64,000 nt of DNA from Amycolatopsis viridis (GCF_011758765.1 NZ_JAANOU010000001.1:3286001-3350000); one strand, 5' to 3'. Positions 25,058 through 35,128 are shown, counted from the first letter of the stretch. Notes: generated by a model not told the origin, from the sequence alone. Made by a program: numbers and translations.

Positions 25058-25402
25058 GTGGCACGCCCCAGCCGTACGAGAGGAGAGCTGCCGCATCCCG
25101 CGACGGCGCAGATCAATCTGTTCGAAGTCCTGCACGCACTCGCCGACCCCACGCGGATGACGATCGTGCGGACATTGCGGGACACGGCGGAACAGCGGTG
25201 CGGAACCTTCCCCGTCGACGTCGCGCCGTCGACGTTGACCCACCACTTCCGGGTGCTCCGCGAAGCCGGGGTGATCCGGCAACGCAACGACGGGAACCGC
25301 CGGTGGACATCCCTCCGTCATGAGGACCTCGACTCGCGGTTCCCGGGACTGTTGGACCACATCGTGGACAGCTACCTGGTCAGTCACGGCGCGGCCACCT
25401 GA
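25058..25402 (+). CDS. ArsR/SmtB-type winged-helix repressor
   Basis: 114 residues: a helix-turn-helix region LFEVLHALADPTRMTIVRTLRD, the recognition helix VAPSTLTHHFRVLREAGVI, and the wing RQRNDGNRRWTSLRHEDLDSRFPGLLDHI. There is no CxC metal motif, so a non-metal signal is likely. GTG 25058 has AGGAAGGAG upstream. It is divergent from the quinone reductase and probably represses it and itself. The intact gene contrasts with the truncated ArsR at 23079; the two are different subfamilies. Confidence 0.88.
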   Translation: MARPSRTRGELPHPATAQINLFEVLHALADPTRMTIVRTLRDTAEQRCGTFPVDVAPSTLTHHFRVLREAGVIRQRNDGNRRWTSLRHEDLDSRFPGLLDHIVDSYLVSHGAAT

Positions 25403-25485
25403 CGGAGTGGTCGCCGGCCCGCGGCCGCGAGGAGGTCGTGGCCACGCTGCCCAACTGGGCGCAGCCGCCGGTTCGGAGGCGCCGG

Positions 25486-25622
25486 TCGGGACCTCGAGTT
25501 GAGCGAGTTCGGCGCGGCGGGCGGCGACGGCGAACCCGGTGAGCAGCAGCGCCCGGGCTCGCTGGGCGAGCAGGCCGTCGCGGAACTCGTCGCACAGCGC
25601 CCGGATCTGCTAGATGGTGATC
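25486..25622 (-). mobile_element. Tyrosine-recombinase (integrase) fragment
   Basis: The minus strand reads QIRALCDEFRDGLLAQRARA followed by LLLTGFAVAARRAELAQLEV, the start of the catalytic domain of phage-type integrases (RDRALLLLGFAGALRRSELVAL pattern, including the first catalytic Arg). A stop codon precedes it and the remaining catalytic residues are absent. It is an element scar with no intact partner gene. Confidence 0.5.
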
Positions 25623-25644
25623 GCGGGGCCTACCCGCGGCGGCG

Positions 25645-25833
25645 GCACTCGTCGAGGCCGTCCGCACCCGCAACCCCTACGGCGAGCGAGTCCCCGACGA
25701 CTTGTACACGCAGGCATCCGCCCACTACGACGACGACACCAGCCATCCTCGCCGTGGCGATCGGCCAGGTCGGCTTCCTCATCTCCTCGCTCTCATCGGC
25801 AGGCGACTCCCCGGCGTGTCGCCCGCGGAGCAG
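25645..25833 (+). pseudogene. Carboxymuconolactone-decarboxylase-like remnant
   Basis: Two frames together give LVEAVRTRNPYGERVPDDLY with ASAHYDDD, then AILAVAIGQVGFLI and a shift into ALIGRRLPGVSPAEQ. That is the C-terminal half of an AhpD/CMD-like protein with at least two frameshifts. No catalytic CxxC-type segment remains. The rest of 25402-25985 holds only the integrase fragment. Confidence 0.35.
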
Positions 25834-25985
25834 AGGAGAGACCGACACCGGGCACGAGCAGCGGTCCCCGCACGAGCGGCCGGATGCTGGAGCGCCCGGG
25901 ACGGCTACGCGGGTTCCGCCGCACTGGTCACCACCGGGTGAGCGACGAGCGCGGGCCAGGATCCGTCCCGGCCCGCGCAGGTCGT

Positions 25986-27239
25986 TCACCAGTCGTGCAC
26001 GGTCCCGTCGCGCAGCCGGTTCGTGGGCAGGTACGCCGGCTCGTAGGGGTACTTCGCCGCCAGTTCCTCGTCGAAGTGGATGCCCAGCCCGGGTTCCTCA
26101 CCGGGCCGCAGCCCGCCGTCGGCGAAGGTGAACGTCGGCCCGAAGACCGCCGTCGTCTCCGCGCTGTGCACCATGTACTCCTGGATACCGAAGTTGTGCA
26201 CCGCGAGTCCGATGTGGACAGCGGCGGCGAGGCCGACCGGTGACACGTCCGTCGGGCCGTGCATGCCGGACTTCACCTGGTACATCGCGGCGTAGTCGAG
26301 GATACGGCGCACGCCGGTGATGCCGCCCGCGTGGGTGACCGGGGAACGGACGTAGTCGATGAGCTGCTCCCGGATCAGGGTCTGGTAGTCCCAGACCGTG
26401 TTGAACACCTCACCGATCGCCAACGGGGTCGTGGTGTGCTGGCGGACCAGGCGCAGGCTTTCCGGGTTCTCCGCCGGGGTCACGTCCTCCAGCCAGAACA
26501 GGTCGTAGGGTTCCAGCGACTTGCCGAGCCTGGCCGCCTGGATGGGCGTGAGGCGGTGGTGCGCGTCGTGCAGCAGGATCAGCTCGGGACCGAACTCGTG
26601 CCGGACGGCTTCGAACACCGAGGGCACGTGACGCAGGTACGCGCGCGTGTCCCAGGTCTCCTCCGCGGGCAGGGCGGCACGCCGGGCCGGTTCGTAGTCG
26701 TACCGGCCGGATCCGCCGACGGAGGCAGCCGAGCTGGTGGCCACGCCGTACACCGAGTCGAGCCCGGGCACGCCGGTCTGGACGCGAATCGCGCGGAACC
26801 CGAGGTCGAGGTGCTCGCGGATCGAGTCGGACAGTTCGGGGATCCCGCGCCCGCTGGCGTGTCCGTAGACCAGGCAGCGGTCGCGGCTCGCGCCACCGAG
26901 GAGCTGGTACAGGGGCAGCCCCGCGACCTTGGCCTTGATGTCCCACAGCGCCGTGTCGACGGCGGCGATCGCGGCCATCGTGACCGGGCCCCGCCGCCAG
27001 TAGCCGCCCCGGTAGAGGTACTGCCAGGTGTCCTCGATGCGGTGCGCGTCCCGCCCGATCAGCAGGGGGACGACGTGGTCGCGCAGGTAGCTGGCGACCG
27101 AGAGTTCCCGCCCGTTGAGGGTGGCGTCGCCGTAGCCGACCACCCCGTCCCCGGTCGTGATCTTGAGTGTGACGAAGTTCCGCCCCGGGCTGGTGACGAT
27201 GACGTCGGCACGATCGATCCGCACTGGTACTCCGTTCAT
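25986..27239 (-). CDS. manD: D-mannonate dehydratase (enolase superfamily)
   Basis: 417 residues of the ManD/RspA subgroup. It has the N-terminal capping domain ([25 protein letters not shown]), a barrel with metal ligands in [25 protein letters not shown] and AIGEVFNT, and the catalytic region [11 protein letters not shown]. It dehydrates D-mannonate to 2-keto-3-deoxygluconate. The function is supported by context: beta-glucuronidase, uronate isomerase and fructuronate reductase lie in the same locus, and no UxuA-type dehydratase is present. ATG 27239 overlaps the stop of the transporter gene (ATGA), so translation is coupled. It is the last gene of the leftward glucuronide operon. Confidence 0.9.
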   Translation of the reverse strand: MNGVPVRIDRADVIVTSPGRNFVTLKITTGDGVVGYGDATLNGRELSVASYLRDHVVPLLIGRDAHRIEDTWQYLYRGGYWRRGPVTMAAIAAVDTALWDIKAKVAGLPLYQLLGGASRDRCLVYGHASGRGIPELSDSIREHLDLGFRAIRVQTGVPGLDSVYGVATSSAASVGGSGRYDYEPARRAALPAEETWDTRAYLRHVPSVFEAVRHEFGPELILLHDAHHRLTPIQAARLGKSLEPYDLFWLEDVTPAENPESLRLVRQHTTTPLAIGEVFNTVWDYQTLIREQLIDYVRSPVTHAGGITGVRRILDYAAMYQVKSGMHGPTDVSPVGLAAAVHIGLAVHNFGIQEYMVHSAETTAVFGPTFTFADGGLRPGEEPGLGIHFDEELAAKYPYEPAYLPTNRLRDGTVHDW

Positions 27240-28576
27240 GATTCGACCAACTGGTTCCGGTGGCGCGCGGCCTCGGCGGTGATCTCGCGGAGGCGCTTCT
27301 CCGTCAACGGGTACCTGATCATGATGGCGATCGCGATCACCGTGCAGACGGCGGGCACCACCCCGGCGGCCGCGCGGATGCCCCACAACGCCCCATCGCT
27401 TTGCACCTTGGCGCCGCCGACGTATCCGGCGAGGGCGATGGTGTACGCGGCCGCGGCGCCACCGAGCGCCTGACCGATCTTGCGGACGAAGGAGAACACC
27501 GCGTAGGTCGTGCCCTCGGTGCGGGCACCGGTCTTCCACTCGCCGTAGTCCACGGTGTCGGCCTCCAGCGACCACATGAGGGTGTTGACGATCCCGAGGC
27601 CGATGCCGATCAGCAGGAAGAACCCCAGCGACACGAACGGGACCGTGGCCGGCGCGAGCAGCACCCCGATCCCGCCGACCACCATCACCACCCCACCGGC
27701 GACGTAACTGGTGACCTTGCCGAAGCGGCGGGCGAGCTTCGGCACGAGCGGCGCGAGCACGAACATCAGGACCAGCTGCGGCGCGGAGATCGCGATGTAG
27801 AAACTCGGGTCGCCGAGCACGTTCCGGGCGTAGTACACGCCGACCGTCTGGATCGAGGCCATCGCGGTCAGGAAGAACAGGGAGCTGACGGACAGCATCA
27901 CCAGTGGCTTGTTCTGCCGCAGCGTCCGCAGGCTGTCCTTGAGGCCGACCTTCGCCACGGCGCGCGGCACGGTCTCCCTGGCCGTGGCGAACGTGAACAG
28001 GTACAGGGCGGCACCCACGACCACGAAGGCCAGTGTGGTGAGCAGCAGGGATCGCTGCAGATTGTCGGAGTTCTTGATCTGCGGGGACACCACGAAGATC
28101 AGCATCAGCATCGTCGCCGACGCTCCCATGGAGCGTGCGCCGGCCAGCTTGGTGCGTTCGACGGGATCCTGCGTCATCGCCGCGGCGAGCGAACCGTAGG
28201 GGATGTTGACGAGGCTGTAGGCCGTGCCCATCGCCGCGTAGGTCAGGTAGGCGTAGGCGATCTTGGCCGGCATCGGCCAGTCCGGCACGGCGAAGGCGGC
28301 CACGCTCAGCAGGAGCAGTGGGATGGCGGCGTACAGCAACCAGGGGCGGAACTTGCCGAACCGCGAGCTGGTCTTGTCCACGAGCCGGCCGGCGGCCAGA
28401 TCGGCAAAGCCGTCCCAGATCCGCACGACGAGGAAGATCGTGCCGGCCGCGGCGGCCGGGATTCCGGCCACGTCGGTGTAGTACACCAGCAGGAACATCG
28501 ACGACATCGAGAAGGCCAGGTTGTTGGCCGCGTCCCCGGCCGCGTAGCCGAAGAGCTGTCTCATGCGCAGTTTCAC
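27236..28576 (-). CDS. GPH-family glycoside/glucuronide:cation symporter
   Basis: 446-residue membrane protein with about 12 helices of the MelB/UidB/XylP group. Signatures: [30 protein letters not shown] at the N-terminus, the loop [29 protein letters not shown], and the mid-loop [13 protein letters not shown]. It is likely the importer of beta-glucuronides. I chose GTG 28576, which overlaps the beta-glucuronidase stop (GTGA) and has GGAG about 6 bases upstream; the ATG four codons later is an alternative. It is translationally coupled to its neighbours on both sides. Confidence 0.9.
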   Translation of the reverse strand: MKLRMRQLFGYAAGDAANNLAFSMSSMFLLVYYTDVAGIPAAAAGTIFLVVRIWDGFADLAAGRLVDKTSSRFGKFRPWLLYAAIPLLLLSVAAFAVPDWPMPAKIAYAYLTYAAMGTAYSLVNIPYGSLAAAMTQDPVERTKLAGARSMGASATMLMLIFVVSPQIKNSDNLQRSLLLTTLAFVVVGAALYLFTFATARETVPRAVAKVGLKDSLRTLRQNKPLVMLSVSSLFFLTAMASIQTVGVYYARNVLGDPSFYIAISAPQLVLMFVLAPLVPKLARRFGKVTSYVAGGVVMVVGGIGVLLAPATVPFVSLGFFLLIGIGLGIVNTLMWSLEADTVDYGEWKTGARTEGTTYAVFSFVRKIGQALGGAAAAYTIALAGYVGGAKVQSDGALWGIRAAAGVVPAVCTVIAIAIMIRYPLTEKRLREITAEAARHRNQLVES

Positions 28577-30354
28577 GGCCGGCTCCAGCGACGTCGCAGG
28601 ATGAACGCGCCCGCCTTGGGTTTGCGGTCGCGGGTGAACACGCCCTTCTTGTTGCCCTCCACCCGGAAGACACCGGCCGAGGTGGCGAAGTCGGCGAAGT
28701 TCCACACGTGTTCGCCCACCACGGCGTCGACGCGGTCGAAGACCCGGTGGTACATCTCCAGGAACTCCGCCTGGTACTCCTCGGTCCACGGCTGCGGAAC
28801 GACCGAGTGCAGGCCCGCCATGGTGTCGGCGCCGTACTCGGTGACGATGATCGGTTTGCGGTGCCGGCGCGCCCACGCCGTCAGGTCGGCTTCCAGTTCG
28901 CGCTCGGCCGCGGTCAGGTCGCCGGTCTGGGTGTACCAGCCGAAGTACCGGTTGATCATCACGACATCGGCCAGGTCGGTCACCAGGCACTCGTCCGCCG
29001 GCGACAACATCACGTTCACGAAGCCGACCGGGCGGGTGGGATCGAGCCGCCGCGTCTCGGTGAACAGCGGTTCGAAGTACTTCTTGGACTCCTCGGTGTG
29101 CGACTCGGGTTCGTTGGCGATGCTCCACAGCACGACACTGGGGTGGTTCTTGTCCCGGGCGACCAGCTCCCGGATCGCCTGCAGGTGCGTGCGCTGGGTG
29201 GCGTCGGAGACCGTCTCCGCGGAGAAGGTCGGCCGCTTCGCGCCGTGCAGGATGCCGCCGCCGAGCCCGAGGTTGAGCCCCACCGCGGCGGTCTCGTCGA
29301 TGACGACGATGCCCTTGCGATCGGCGTAGTCGAGGATCTCCTCCGCGTACGGGTAGTGCGAAGTGCGGAACGAGTTGGCGCCGATCCAGTCCAGCAGCGC
29401 GAAATCGTGGACCATCGACACATCGTCATGGCCCTTGCCGCGGACGGCGTGGTCCTCGTGCATGCCGAAACCGGTGAAGTAGAACGGTTCTCCGTTGATC
29501 AGGAACCGGGTGCCGTCGACGGCGACCGTCCGGATGCCGACGTTCAGCGAGTAACGGTCGGCGGGTGATCCGCCGTCCCACAGCTCGACGTCCAGTGTGT
29601 ACAGATAGCCCTCGCCGGGACGCCAGGGGTGCGCGTCCTCGACGGTGAGCGTGCCGGACGTACCGGCGGCGCGCGCGACCTCGGTGCCCGACGCGTCGCG
29701 CAGAACGACGTGCGTCTCCACGTCCGCATCGCCGCCGGTGATCGCCACGTCGTAGTCCACCGTGCCCGTCGTGCCGGCCAGCCCGGTCCGGACGGTCACG
29801 TCGCTGACGTGCGTGACCGGTGTGGTGTACAGCCACACCGGCCGGTGCAGGCCGGCGTAGTTGAAGAAGTCGTGGTGGTACCGCTGCCGCGGCCCCTCCG
29901 GGGTCTGCTCGACGTATCCGGGCGGGATCGAGTCCCAGCCGAGGCGGTTGTCGACGACCACCGTGACCCGGCTGGTCCGCCCCGGCTGCACGGCACCGGT
30001 CACGTCCGCTTCGAACGGTGTGTACCCGCCTTCGTGCACGGCGACCTGTTCATCGTCCACCCACACGACCGCGCGGTGGGTCGCGGCGTCGAACCGCAGG
30101 ACGATGCGCTCCCCCGCCCAGCTCGCGGGCACCACCACGTCGGTCTGGTACCAGACGTCGCCCACGTGCTCGCGGATCGCGGGGTCCGGGATGACGTCGT
30201 TGTAGCTGGCCGGCACCGGCATCTCGACGCGGCCGGGAAGCGGCGCCTGCCACCACTTCTGGTCCCGGCCCGCTCCGCCGGAATCGGTGGCGAAGCGCCA
30301 GAGCCCGTTGAGGGTGCGGCGATCTCGCCAGGTGTTGAGAATCGGTCGAAGCAT
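28573..30354 (-). CDS. uidA: Beta-glucuronidase (GH2)
   Basis: 593-residue glycoside hydrolase family 2 enzyme: sugar-binding domain (about 1-180), immunoglobulin-like domain (180-280) and TIM barrel (280-593). The acid/base is Glu415 in SIANEPESH and the nucleophile is Glu506 in TEYGADT, two positions from E. coli GUS Glu413 and Glu504. The C-terminal GNKKGVF contains the N-x-K motif that binds the glucuronate carboxylate, separating it from beta-galactosidases. There is no signal peptide, so it acts in the cytoplasm on imported glucuronides. ATG 30354 follows GAAGGGAAG. It is first in the leftward operon, divergent from lacI-type regulation. Confidence 0.94.
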   Translation of the reverse strand: MLRPILNTWRDRRTLNGLWRFATDSGGAGRDQKWWQAPLPGRVEMPVPASYNDVIPDPAIREHVGDVWYQTDVVVPASWAGERIVLRFDAATHRAVVWVDDEQVAVHEGGYTPFEADVTGAVQPGRTSRVTVVVDNRLGWDSIPPGYVEQTPEGPRQRYHHDFFNYAGLHRPVWLYTTPVTHVSDVTVRTGLAGTTGTVDYDVAITGGDADVETHVVLRDASGTEVARAAGTSGTLTVEDAHPWRPGEGYLYTLDVELWDGGSPADRYSLNVGIRTVAVDGTRFLINGEPFYFTGFGMHEDHAVRGKGHDDVSMVHDFALLDWIGANSFRTSHYPYAEEILDYADRKGIVVIDETAAVGLNLGLGGGILHGAKRPTFSAETVSDATQRTHLQAIRELVARDKNHPSVVLWSIANEPESHTEESKKYFEPLFTETRRLDPTRPVGFVNVMLSPADECLVTDLADVVMINRYFGWYTQTGDLTAAERELEADLTAWARRHRKPIIVTEYGADTMAGLHSVVPQPWTEEYQAEFLEMYHRVFDRVDAVVGEHVWNFADFATSAGVFRVEGNKKGVFTRDRKPKAGAFILRRRWSRP

Positions 30355-30414
30355 CGTTGCTTCCCTTCTGGGCAACAAGAGGTACCGCCCGAAAGTATGA
30401 GGCCGCCAGTAGCA

Positions 30415-30440
30415 TGACAATCTGTTGCCAGCTGTTGCCA
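30415..30440. promoter_or_regulatory. LacI-type operator half-sites in the divergent gap
   Basis: TGACAATCTGTTGCCA (30415-30430) matches 12 of 16 positions of the perfect palindrome at 31458, and a second TGTTGCCA follows ten bases later (30433-30440). They lie just before the regulator gene and downstream of the divergent beta-glucuronidase promoter region. Confidence 0.6.
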
Positions 30441-30459
30441 CGAGGACCGGAGGCGGGGC

Positions 30460-31467
30460 GTGGGCCAGGGACGGGTCACCATCTACGACGTGGCGCGGCA
30501 CTGCGGGGTGGCCGCGTCCACCGTCTCGCGGACGTTCAGCGACCCGGCGCGGGTCAACGCAGCCACCCGCGAGCGGGTGCGGGCCGCCGCGCGCGAGGTC
30601 GGGTACGAGCCGAGGCCGCTGGCCAGGGTCGAGTCGCCCGGCCGCAGCCGCACGCTGATGCTGGTGGTCACCGACATCGCCAACCCCTACTACGCGCCGC
30701 TGATCAAGGCGGCCCAGGCACGGGCCATCGAACGGAACTTCACCCTGGCGCTGACCGACAGCGACGAATCGCCCGAGGTCGAGGCGCGGAACCTGCGGCA
30801 GCTGCTCGCCGCCACCAGCGGCGGGATCCTGGCGACCTCGCGGCTGTCCGACGAGGTGGTGCGCCAGCTCGCCCAGCACCGGGCGCTGGTCATGGTCAAC
30901 CGGGACATCGACGGCCTGCCGAGCCTGTTCGTGGACACCGCGGCCGGCATGCGCAAGGCGGTGCGCCACCTCGCCGCACTCGGCCACCGCCGCATCGCCT
31001 ACCTGTCCGGGCCGCGCAGCTCCTGGGTCAACAGCCAACGCTGGCGCGCCGCCCAGGAGGAAGCGGGCTCGCTCGGCATCCGGGCCGCCTTCCTCGGTCC
31101 GTTCGCCCCCAACCAGCAGGGCGGCCACGAGGCGGCCGACGCCCTGATCCTCGACGGCGCGACCGCGGCGATCGCCTACAACGACCTGATCGCGCTCGGC
31201 ACACTCCACCGCCTGCACGCGGCCGGGGTCCGGCTGCCGGACGACATCAGCCTCATCGGCTGCGACGACATCTTCGGAGCGGACCTGACGGTACCCGCGC
31301 TGACCACGATCGCGGGCCCCACCGCCAAGCTGGGCAGATGCGCGGTGGACGCGTTGTGCGCGGAGCTCTCCGGGCGCGGCGGGCAGCAGGCGGCGCAGAG
31401 CTTCGACGCCCACCTGGTCGTCCGCGGCTCGACCGGTCCCGCCCCCGCGGCAACTGGTGGCAACTAG
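30460..31467 (+). CDS. LacI-family regulator of glucuronide use
   Basis: 335 residues: the N-terminal LacI headpiece (TIYDVARHCGVAASTVSRTFSDPARVNAATRERV, residues 7-40) with hinge helix PRPLARVESPG, then a periplasmic-binding-like ligand domain (65-325; VVTDIANPYYAPLIKAAQ, AIAYNDLIALGTLHRL, DDISLIGCDDI). GTG 30460 follows GGAGG. It sits between the leftward uidA operon and the rightward uxaC-uxuB genes, so it most likely represses both in the absence of a glucuronide or uronate. Its own stop codon lies inside a perfect operator palindrome. Confidence 0.92.
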   Translation: MGQGRVTIYDVARHCGVAASTVSRTFSDPARVNAATRERVRAAAREVGYEPRPLARVESPGRSRTLMLVVTDIANPYYAPLIKAAQARAIERNFTLALTDSDESPEVEARNLRQLLAATSGGILATSRLSDEVVRQLAQHRALVMVNRDIDGLPSLFVDTAAGMRKAVRHLAALGHRRIAYLSGPRSSWVNSQRWRAAQEEAGSLGIRAAFLGPFAPNQQGGHEAADALILDGATAAIAYNDLIALGTLHRLHAAGVRLPDDISLIGCDDIFGADLTVPALTTIAGPTAKLGRCAVDALCAELSGRGGQQAAQSFDAHLVVRGSTGPAPAATGGN

Positions 31468-31473
31468 TTGCCA
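31458..31473. promoter_or_regulatory. Perfect LacI-type operator TGGCAACTAGTTGCCA
   Basis: A 16-bp perfect palindrome with the even-symmetry centre of LacI/GalR operators. It includes the regulator's TAG stop (31465-31467) and precedes uxaC by 30 nt. Confidence 0.8.
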
Positions 31474-31503
31474 CGGCGCCGGTCCCGGCGGGAGCCTGCG
31501 AGA

Positions 31504-32931
31504 ATGCACCGTGGCTCGACAGGGATCGCCCTCGAACCCCATCCGGACCGGCTCCTGCCCAGCGACCCCACCGAGCGGTCGATCGCCCGCAGGTTGTACG
31601 AGAGCGTGCGCGACCTGCCGTTGATCAGCCCGCACGGGCACGTCGACCCCGCGCTGCTGGCCCGGGACACGCCGTTCGGCGACCCCGCCGAACTCCTGGT
31701 CACTCCCGACCACTACGTGACCAGGCTGCTGCACGCACACGGCGTCCCGCTGCGCGACCTGGGCCTGCGCGACGAGGATGGGCACACCGCCGCGCCTCGC
31801 GAGGTGTGGCGCGCCTTCTGCTCGCATTGGCGGTTCTTCCTCGGCACGGCGTCGCGCCAGTGGCTGGAGGCGGAACTGCACGACGTCCTCGGCGTGACGG
31901 TCCACCCCTCCGCGGCGACCGCCGACGCGTTGTTCGACGAGATCAGCGAGCGGCTCGCCAAACCCGGTTTCCGGCCCCGCGAGCTGTACGAGTCGTTCAA
32001 CATCGCCGTGCTCGCCACCACCGACGACCCCGCCGACGACCTGCGGCACCACCGGGCGCTGGCCGACGATCCGTCCTGGCGGGGCCGGGTGGTGCCGACC
32101 TTCCGGCCCGACCGTTACCTCGACGCCACGAACCCGGGCTGGCCCGCCGCGCTGGAGCGCCTCGCCGAGGCGAGCGGCATCGACACCGGCAGCTACCGCG
32201 GCACGATCGCCGCGCTGGAACAGCGCCGGGAGTTCTTCCGCCGGCACGGCGCCACCACCACCGACCACAGTGCCCCGGACGCCCGCATGGAGTTCCTGCC
32301 GGAGGCGCAGGCATCGCGGTTGTTCGACGCGGTCCGCGCCGGAAACGCCGCACCCGGCGAGGCGCGGCTCCTGTCCCGGCACCTGCTCGGCGAAATGGCC
32401 CGCATGTCCAGCGAGGACGGCATGGTGCTCGCCCTGCACACCGGCGTCGAACGCAACCACCACGAACCGACCTTCGCCCGGTACGGGGCCGACACCGGCC
32501 ACGACATCCCGTTGCACGCCGAGTTCACGCAGGCGCTCAAGCCCATGCTGCGACGGTTCGGGACGCATCCGGCGTTCCAGACCGTGCTGTTCACGCTCGA
32601 CGAGACGGTGTTCTCACGCGAGCTCGCGCCGCTCGCCGGCTTCTACCCCACCGTGTACCTCGGTGCCCCGTGGTGGTTCCTCGACGCCCCCCGGGCCATG
32701 CGCCGCTTCCGGGACGCCGTCACCGAAACAGCCGGATTCCACCGCACCGCCGGGTTCATCGACGACACCCGCAGCTTCTGCTCGATCCCGGCGCGCCACG
32801 ACACGGCCCGCAGGGTCGACGCCGCGCACCTCGCGAGCCTGGTTGCCGAGCACGTCCTCAGCGAGGACGACGCGCACGAGGTGCTCCACGACCTCAACGA
32901 CCGCCAGCCGCGGAAGGCGTTCCGGCTGTGA
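31504..32931 (+). CDS. uxaC: Uronate (glucuronate) isomerase
   Basis: 475-residue UxaC of the amidohydrolase superfamily, converting D-glucuronate to D-fructuronate. The metal-binding HxH is in LISPHGHVDP near residue 40. Other family landmarks are EVWRAFCSHWRFFLGT, GEMARMSSEDGMVLALHTGVERNHH, and the C-terminal YLGAPWWFLDAP with FIDDTRSFCSIPARHD. I chose ATG 31504, nine bases after GGGAG; an upstream in-frame TTG would start inside the operator. Stop overlaps the next start (GTGA), so uxaC and uxuB are coupled. Confidence 0.93.
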   Translation: MHRGSTGIALEPHPDRLLPSDPTERSIARRLYESVRDLPLISPHGHVDPALLARDTPFGDPAELLVTPDHYVTRLLHAHGVPLRDLGLRDEDGHTAAPREVWRAFCSHWRFFLGTASRQWLEAELHDVLGVTVHPSAATADALFDEISERLAKPGFRPRELYESFNIAVLATTDDPADDLRHHRALADDPSWRGRVVPTFRPDRYLDATNPGWPAALERLAEASGIDTGSYRGTIAALEQRREFFRRHGATTTDHSAPDARMEFLPEAQASRLFDAVRAGNAAPGEARLLSRHLLGEMARMSSEDGMVLALHTGVERNHHEPTFARYGADTGHDIPLHAEFTQALKPMLRRFGTHPAFQTVLFTLDETVFSRELAPLAGFYPTVYLGAPWWFLDAPRAMRRFRDAVTETAGFHRTAGFIDDTRSFCSIPARHDTARRVDAAHLASLVAEHVLSEDDAHEVLHDLNDRQPRKAFRL

Positions 32932-34190
32932 CCCCGCGACTCACCCGCGACGGCGCACCACCGCCCGTTCGCGCTGTCCACTTGGGACTCGGCGCGTTCC
33001 ACCGCGCCCACCAGGCCTGGTACACCGCGGCCGACCCCGCCTGGGGCATCGCCGCCTACACCTTCCGCAACACCGAACTGCCGCAGCTGCTCACCCGGCA
33101 AGGTGGGCTGTTCTCCCTGCTCGTCCGTGACGAAACGGGTGACCGGGTGGAAACAGTCGGCTCGATCGCGCGTGCACACCCCGGCGCGGACACCCGGCAG
33201 TGGCTGGCGGACGTGGCCTCTCCCGAGGTCGCGCTGATCACCCTCACGGTCACCGAGGCCGGGTACACCGTCCCCGAGCCGGGCGCCGACTCGGCGGTGT
33301 CCCGGCTGGTGGCCGGGTTGCTCGAACGCTTCCACGCCAACGCAGCTCCGATCACGCTCGTGCCGTGTGACAACCTCGCCGACAACGGGGAAGTCCTGCG
33401 CGCGGTCCTGCGCAAGGTGTGCCAGCAGCCCGCGTTCGCCGAGTGGGTGGAACACGAGGTCGCGATCGCCGGCACCGTGGTCGACCGGATCACCCCGGCC
33501 ACCACCGAACGCGACGTGCGGACCGTTCAGGACCTCACCGGGCGGTGGGATCTGACGACGGTGGTCACCGAACCGTTCACCGAGTGGCAGATCGCCGGCA
33601 CCTTCCCCCGCGGCCGCCCCGAGTGGGAGCGGGCAGGCGCGCAGGTCGTCGAGGACATCGGGACCTACCAGCAGCGCAAACTGTGGATCCTCAACGCCGC
33701 GCACTCACTGCTCGCCTACACCGGACTCGCCCGCGGGCACACCACCGTCGCCGAGGCCGCCGACGATCCGGTGCTCGGCGAGCTGACCGAGTCCTGGTGG
33801 GACACCGCCGCGGCGTACCTGCCCGTCTCCCCCGCCGAGATCACCGACTACCGGCGACGACTGCGGGACCGGTTCGCCGCACCCGGCATCCGGCACCTGC
33901 TGAGCCAGATCGCCGCGGACGGCTCGCACAAGATCCCCGTGCGGATCCTCCCCGTGCTGCACCGCGAACGGGCCCGGGGCCGGCTGCCGCACAGCGCGGT
34001 CGCCGGCCTGGCCGCCTGGCTGGCCTACCTGCGCGGGAGCGAGGTGCGGGACACGCGCGCCGCCGAGCTGACCCCCTTGGCGCACACCGCGAACCCCGCA
34101 CAACGCGTGCTCGCCACGATCGACCCCGCGCTGGGCGACGACCGGGAACTCCTCACCGCGATCGACGCCGAGCTGCGCGTTCTGACGTGA
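32928..34190 (+). CDS. uxuB: Fructuronate reductase / mannitol dehydrogenase family
   Basis: 420-residue long-chain polyol dehydrogenase. The NAD-binding N-domain begins VRAVHLGLGAFHRAHQAWYT. The catalytic signature KLWILNAAHSLLAY carries the Lys-x4-Asn-x2-His triad. The domain boundary TEPFTEWQIAGTF is typical of UxuB/mannitol dehydrogenases. The predicted role is reduction of D-fructuronate to D-mannonate, the substrate of ManD encoded on the opposite strand. GTG 32928 overlaps the uxaC stop. After it, 34191-34677 shows no gene I can support. Confidence 0.9.
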   Translation: MTPRLTRDGAPPPVRAVHLGLGAFHRAHQAWYTAADPAWGIAAYTFRNTELPQLLTRQGGLFSLLVRDETGDRVETVGSIARAHPGADTRQWLADVASPEVALITLTVTEAGYTVPEPGADSAVSRLVAGLLERFHANAAPITLVPCDNLADNGEVLRAVLRKVCQQPAFAEWVEHEVAIAGTVVDRITPATTERDVRTVQDLTGRWDLTTVVTEPFTEWQIAGTFPRGRPEWERAGAQVVEDIGTYQQRKLWILNAAHSLLAYTGLARGHTTVAEAADDPVLGELTESWWDTAAAYLPVSPAEITDYRRRLRDRFAAPGIRHLLSQIAADGSHKIPVRILPVLHRERARGRLPHSAVAGLAAWLAYLRGSEVRDTRAAELTPLAHTANPAQRVLATIDPALGDDRELLTAIDAELRVLT

Positions 34191-34677
34191 GCATCGCGCT
34201 GACCGGAGCCGGTCGCGCTACCCGCGGGCACCGCGCCCATCACTGTTCGGCGGCGCCGGCCTCCGATGGGCCACCGGACTCTCGTGATCGGCGCGGCTGG
34301 ACGAGCCTCCCGGCCGGCACGCGCCTGGCCCGGCAACCGCACGCGGGTCACCCCATCCAGCGGCGGGTGCGGTTCGGGGAGCGGATCAGGCAGCACCAGC
34401 TCGCCAGCGAGCGGCGTGGATCCGTGCAGCGGCAAGATCCGCGCACGTCGACACGCCGGCCAGGAAGCGACCCCGAACGACGCGGACAGAGGAACCGTGC
34501 AGAGGAAAGACGACCACGAACCTCGAGCCGTCGTTGCCACGCAGAACAGCTCTAGCCCGCAGGTTGCTCAGGAGGTGGCACGCTCGCGAAAGAAACCAAG
34601 GAACCGGGCACCCACTCCGGATGTCACGTACTCACCACGTCCTTGTCATCACCCTTGCGCGAACCACCTGAGTTCAG

Positions 34678-35079
34678 TCAGCACTCAGACGCGGGTACCG
34701 GATGAGCTCTCAATTCTGTCGCGTACAGCTCCACACAAAGAGCCGTAGTTTCGAACGAAAAACCCTCTCGACCATTCTCCACATTGCGCCAGCAAGCAAT
34801 ACCCATCAAATGGGCGAAGCCATAGACCGGGTCGATTCCACCGGGCAGATATGCTTCAATCTTCAGCACCTCGGCATCTACGAACTCGAATGAGACACCT
34901 CGGTCCGGATCCGCATCGAGACGCAAATCGATAAACACGGACATACTCGATTTGTTCGGCACGAATCGTACAGCCGACACGTGAGCCTGATTTCTCAGGT
35001 CGACATCGCCGAGGTCGTCGACGTCGAAGTCAATCAATGATGGCCCGCGCTCAAACTCCGTGAGCCCGGTGAACTTCAC
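34678..35079 (-). CDS. Hypothetical protein in a lower-G+C pair (second gene)
   Basis: 133 residues, not recognised. It is acidic with many Val, Asp and Phe (SLIDFDVDDLGDVDLRNQAHVSAVRFVPNKSSMSVFIDLRLD) and an alternating pattern suggesting a beta-rich fold. It then has EVLKIEAYLPGGIDPVYGFAHLMGIACWRNVENG. No signal peptide or membrane helix. I chose GTG 35079 because GAGAGGAG lies nine bases upstream; a TTG three codons earlier overlaps that site. Codon use is visibly less GC-biased than neighbours. It follows the gene at 35129 by 49 nt and is probably in one unit with it. The size and acidic character resemble immunity proteins, but no toxin gene adjoins. Confidence 0.6.
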   Translation of the reverse strand: MKFTGLTEFERGPSLIDFDVDDLGDVDLRNQAHVSAVRFVPNKSSMSVFIDLRLDADPDRGVSFEFVDAEVLKIEAYLPGGIDPVYGFAHLMGIACWRNVENGREGFSFETTALCVELYATELRAHPVPASEC

Positions 35080-35128
35080 CAGCCACAACTCCTCTCGTCG
35101 CCGAGTGTTTCGACACCGGCCGAGGCAA

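Noticed and set aside
30357-32927. In-frame upstream extension of uxuB covering lacI and uxaC
   Set aside because: Low-complexity shadow frame; the real start is the GTG overlapping the uxaC stop.
34191-34677. Possible short genes in the gap after uxuB
   Set aside because: Frames are short, lack ribosome sites and show no recognisable motif.
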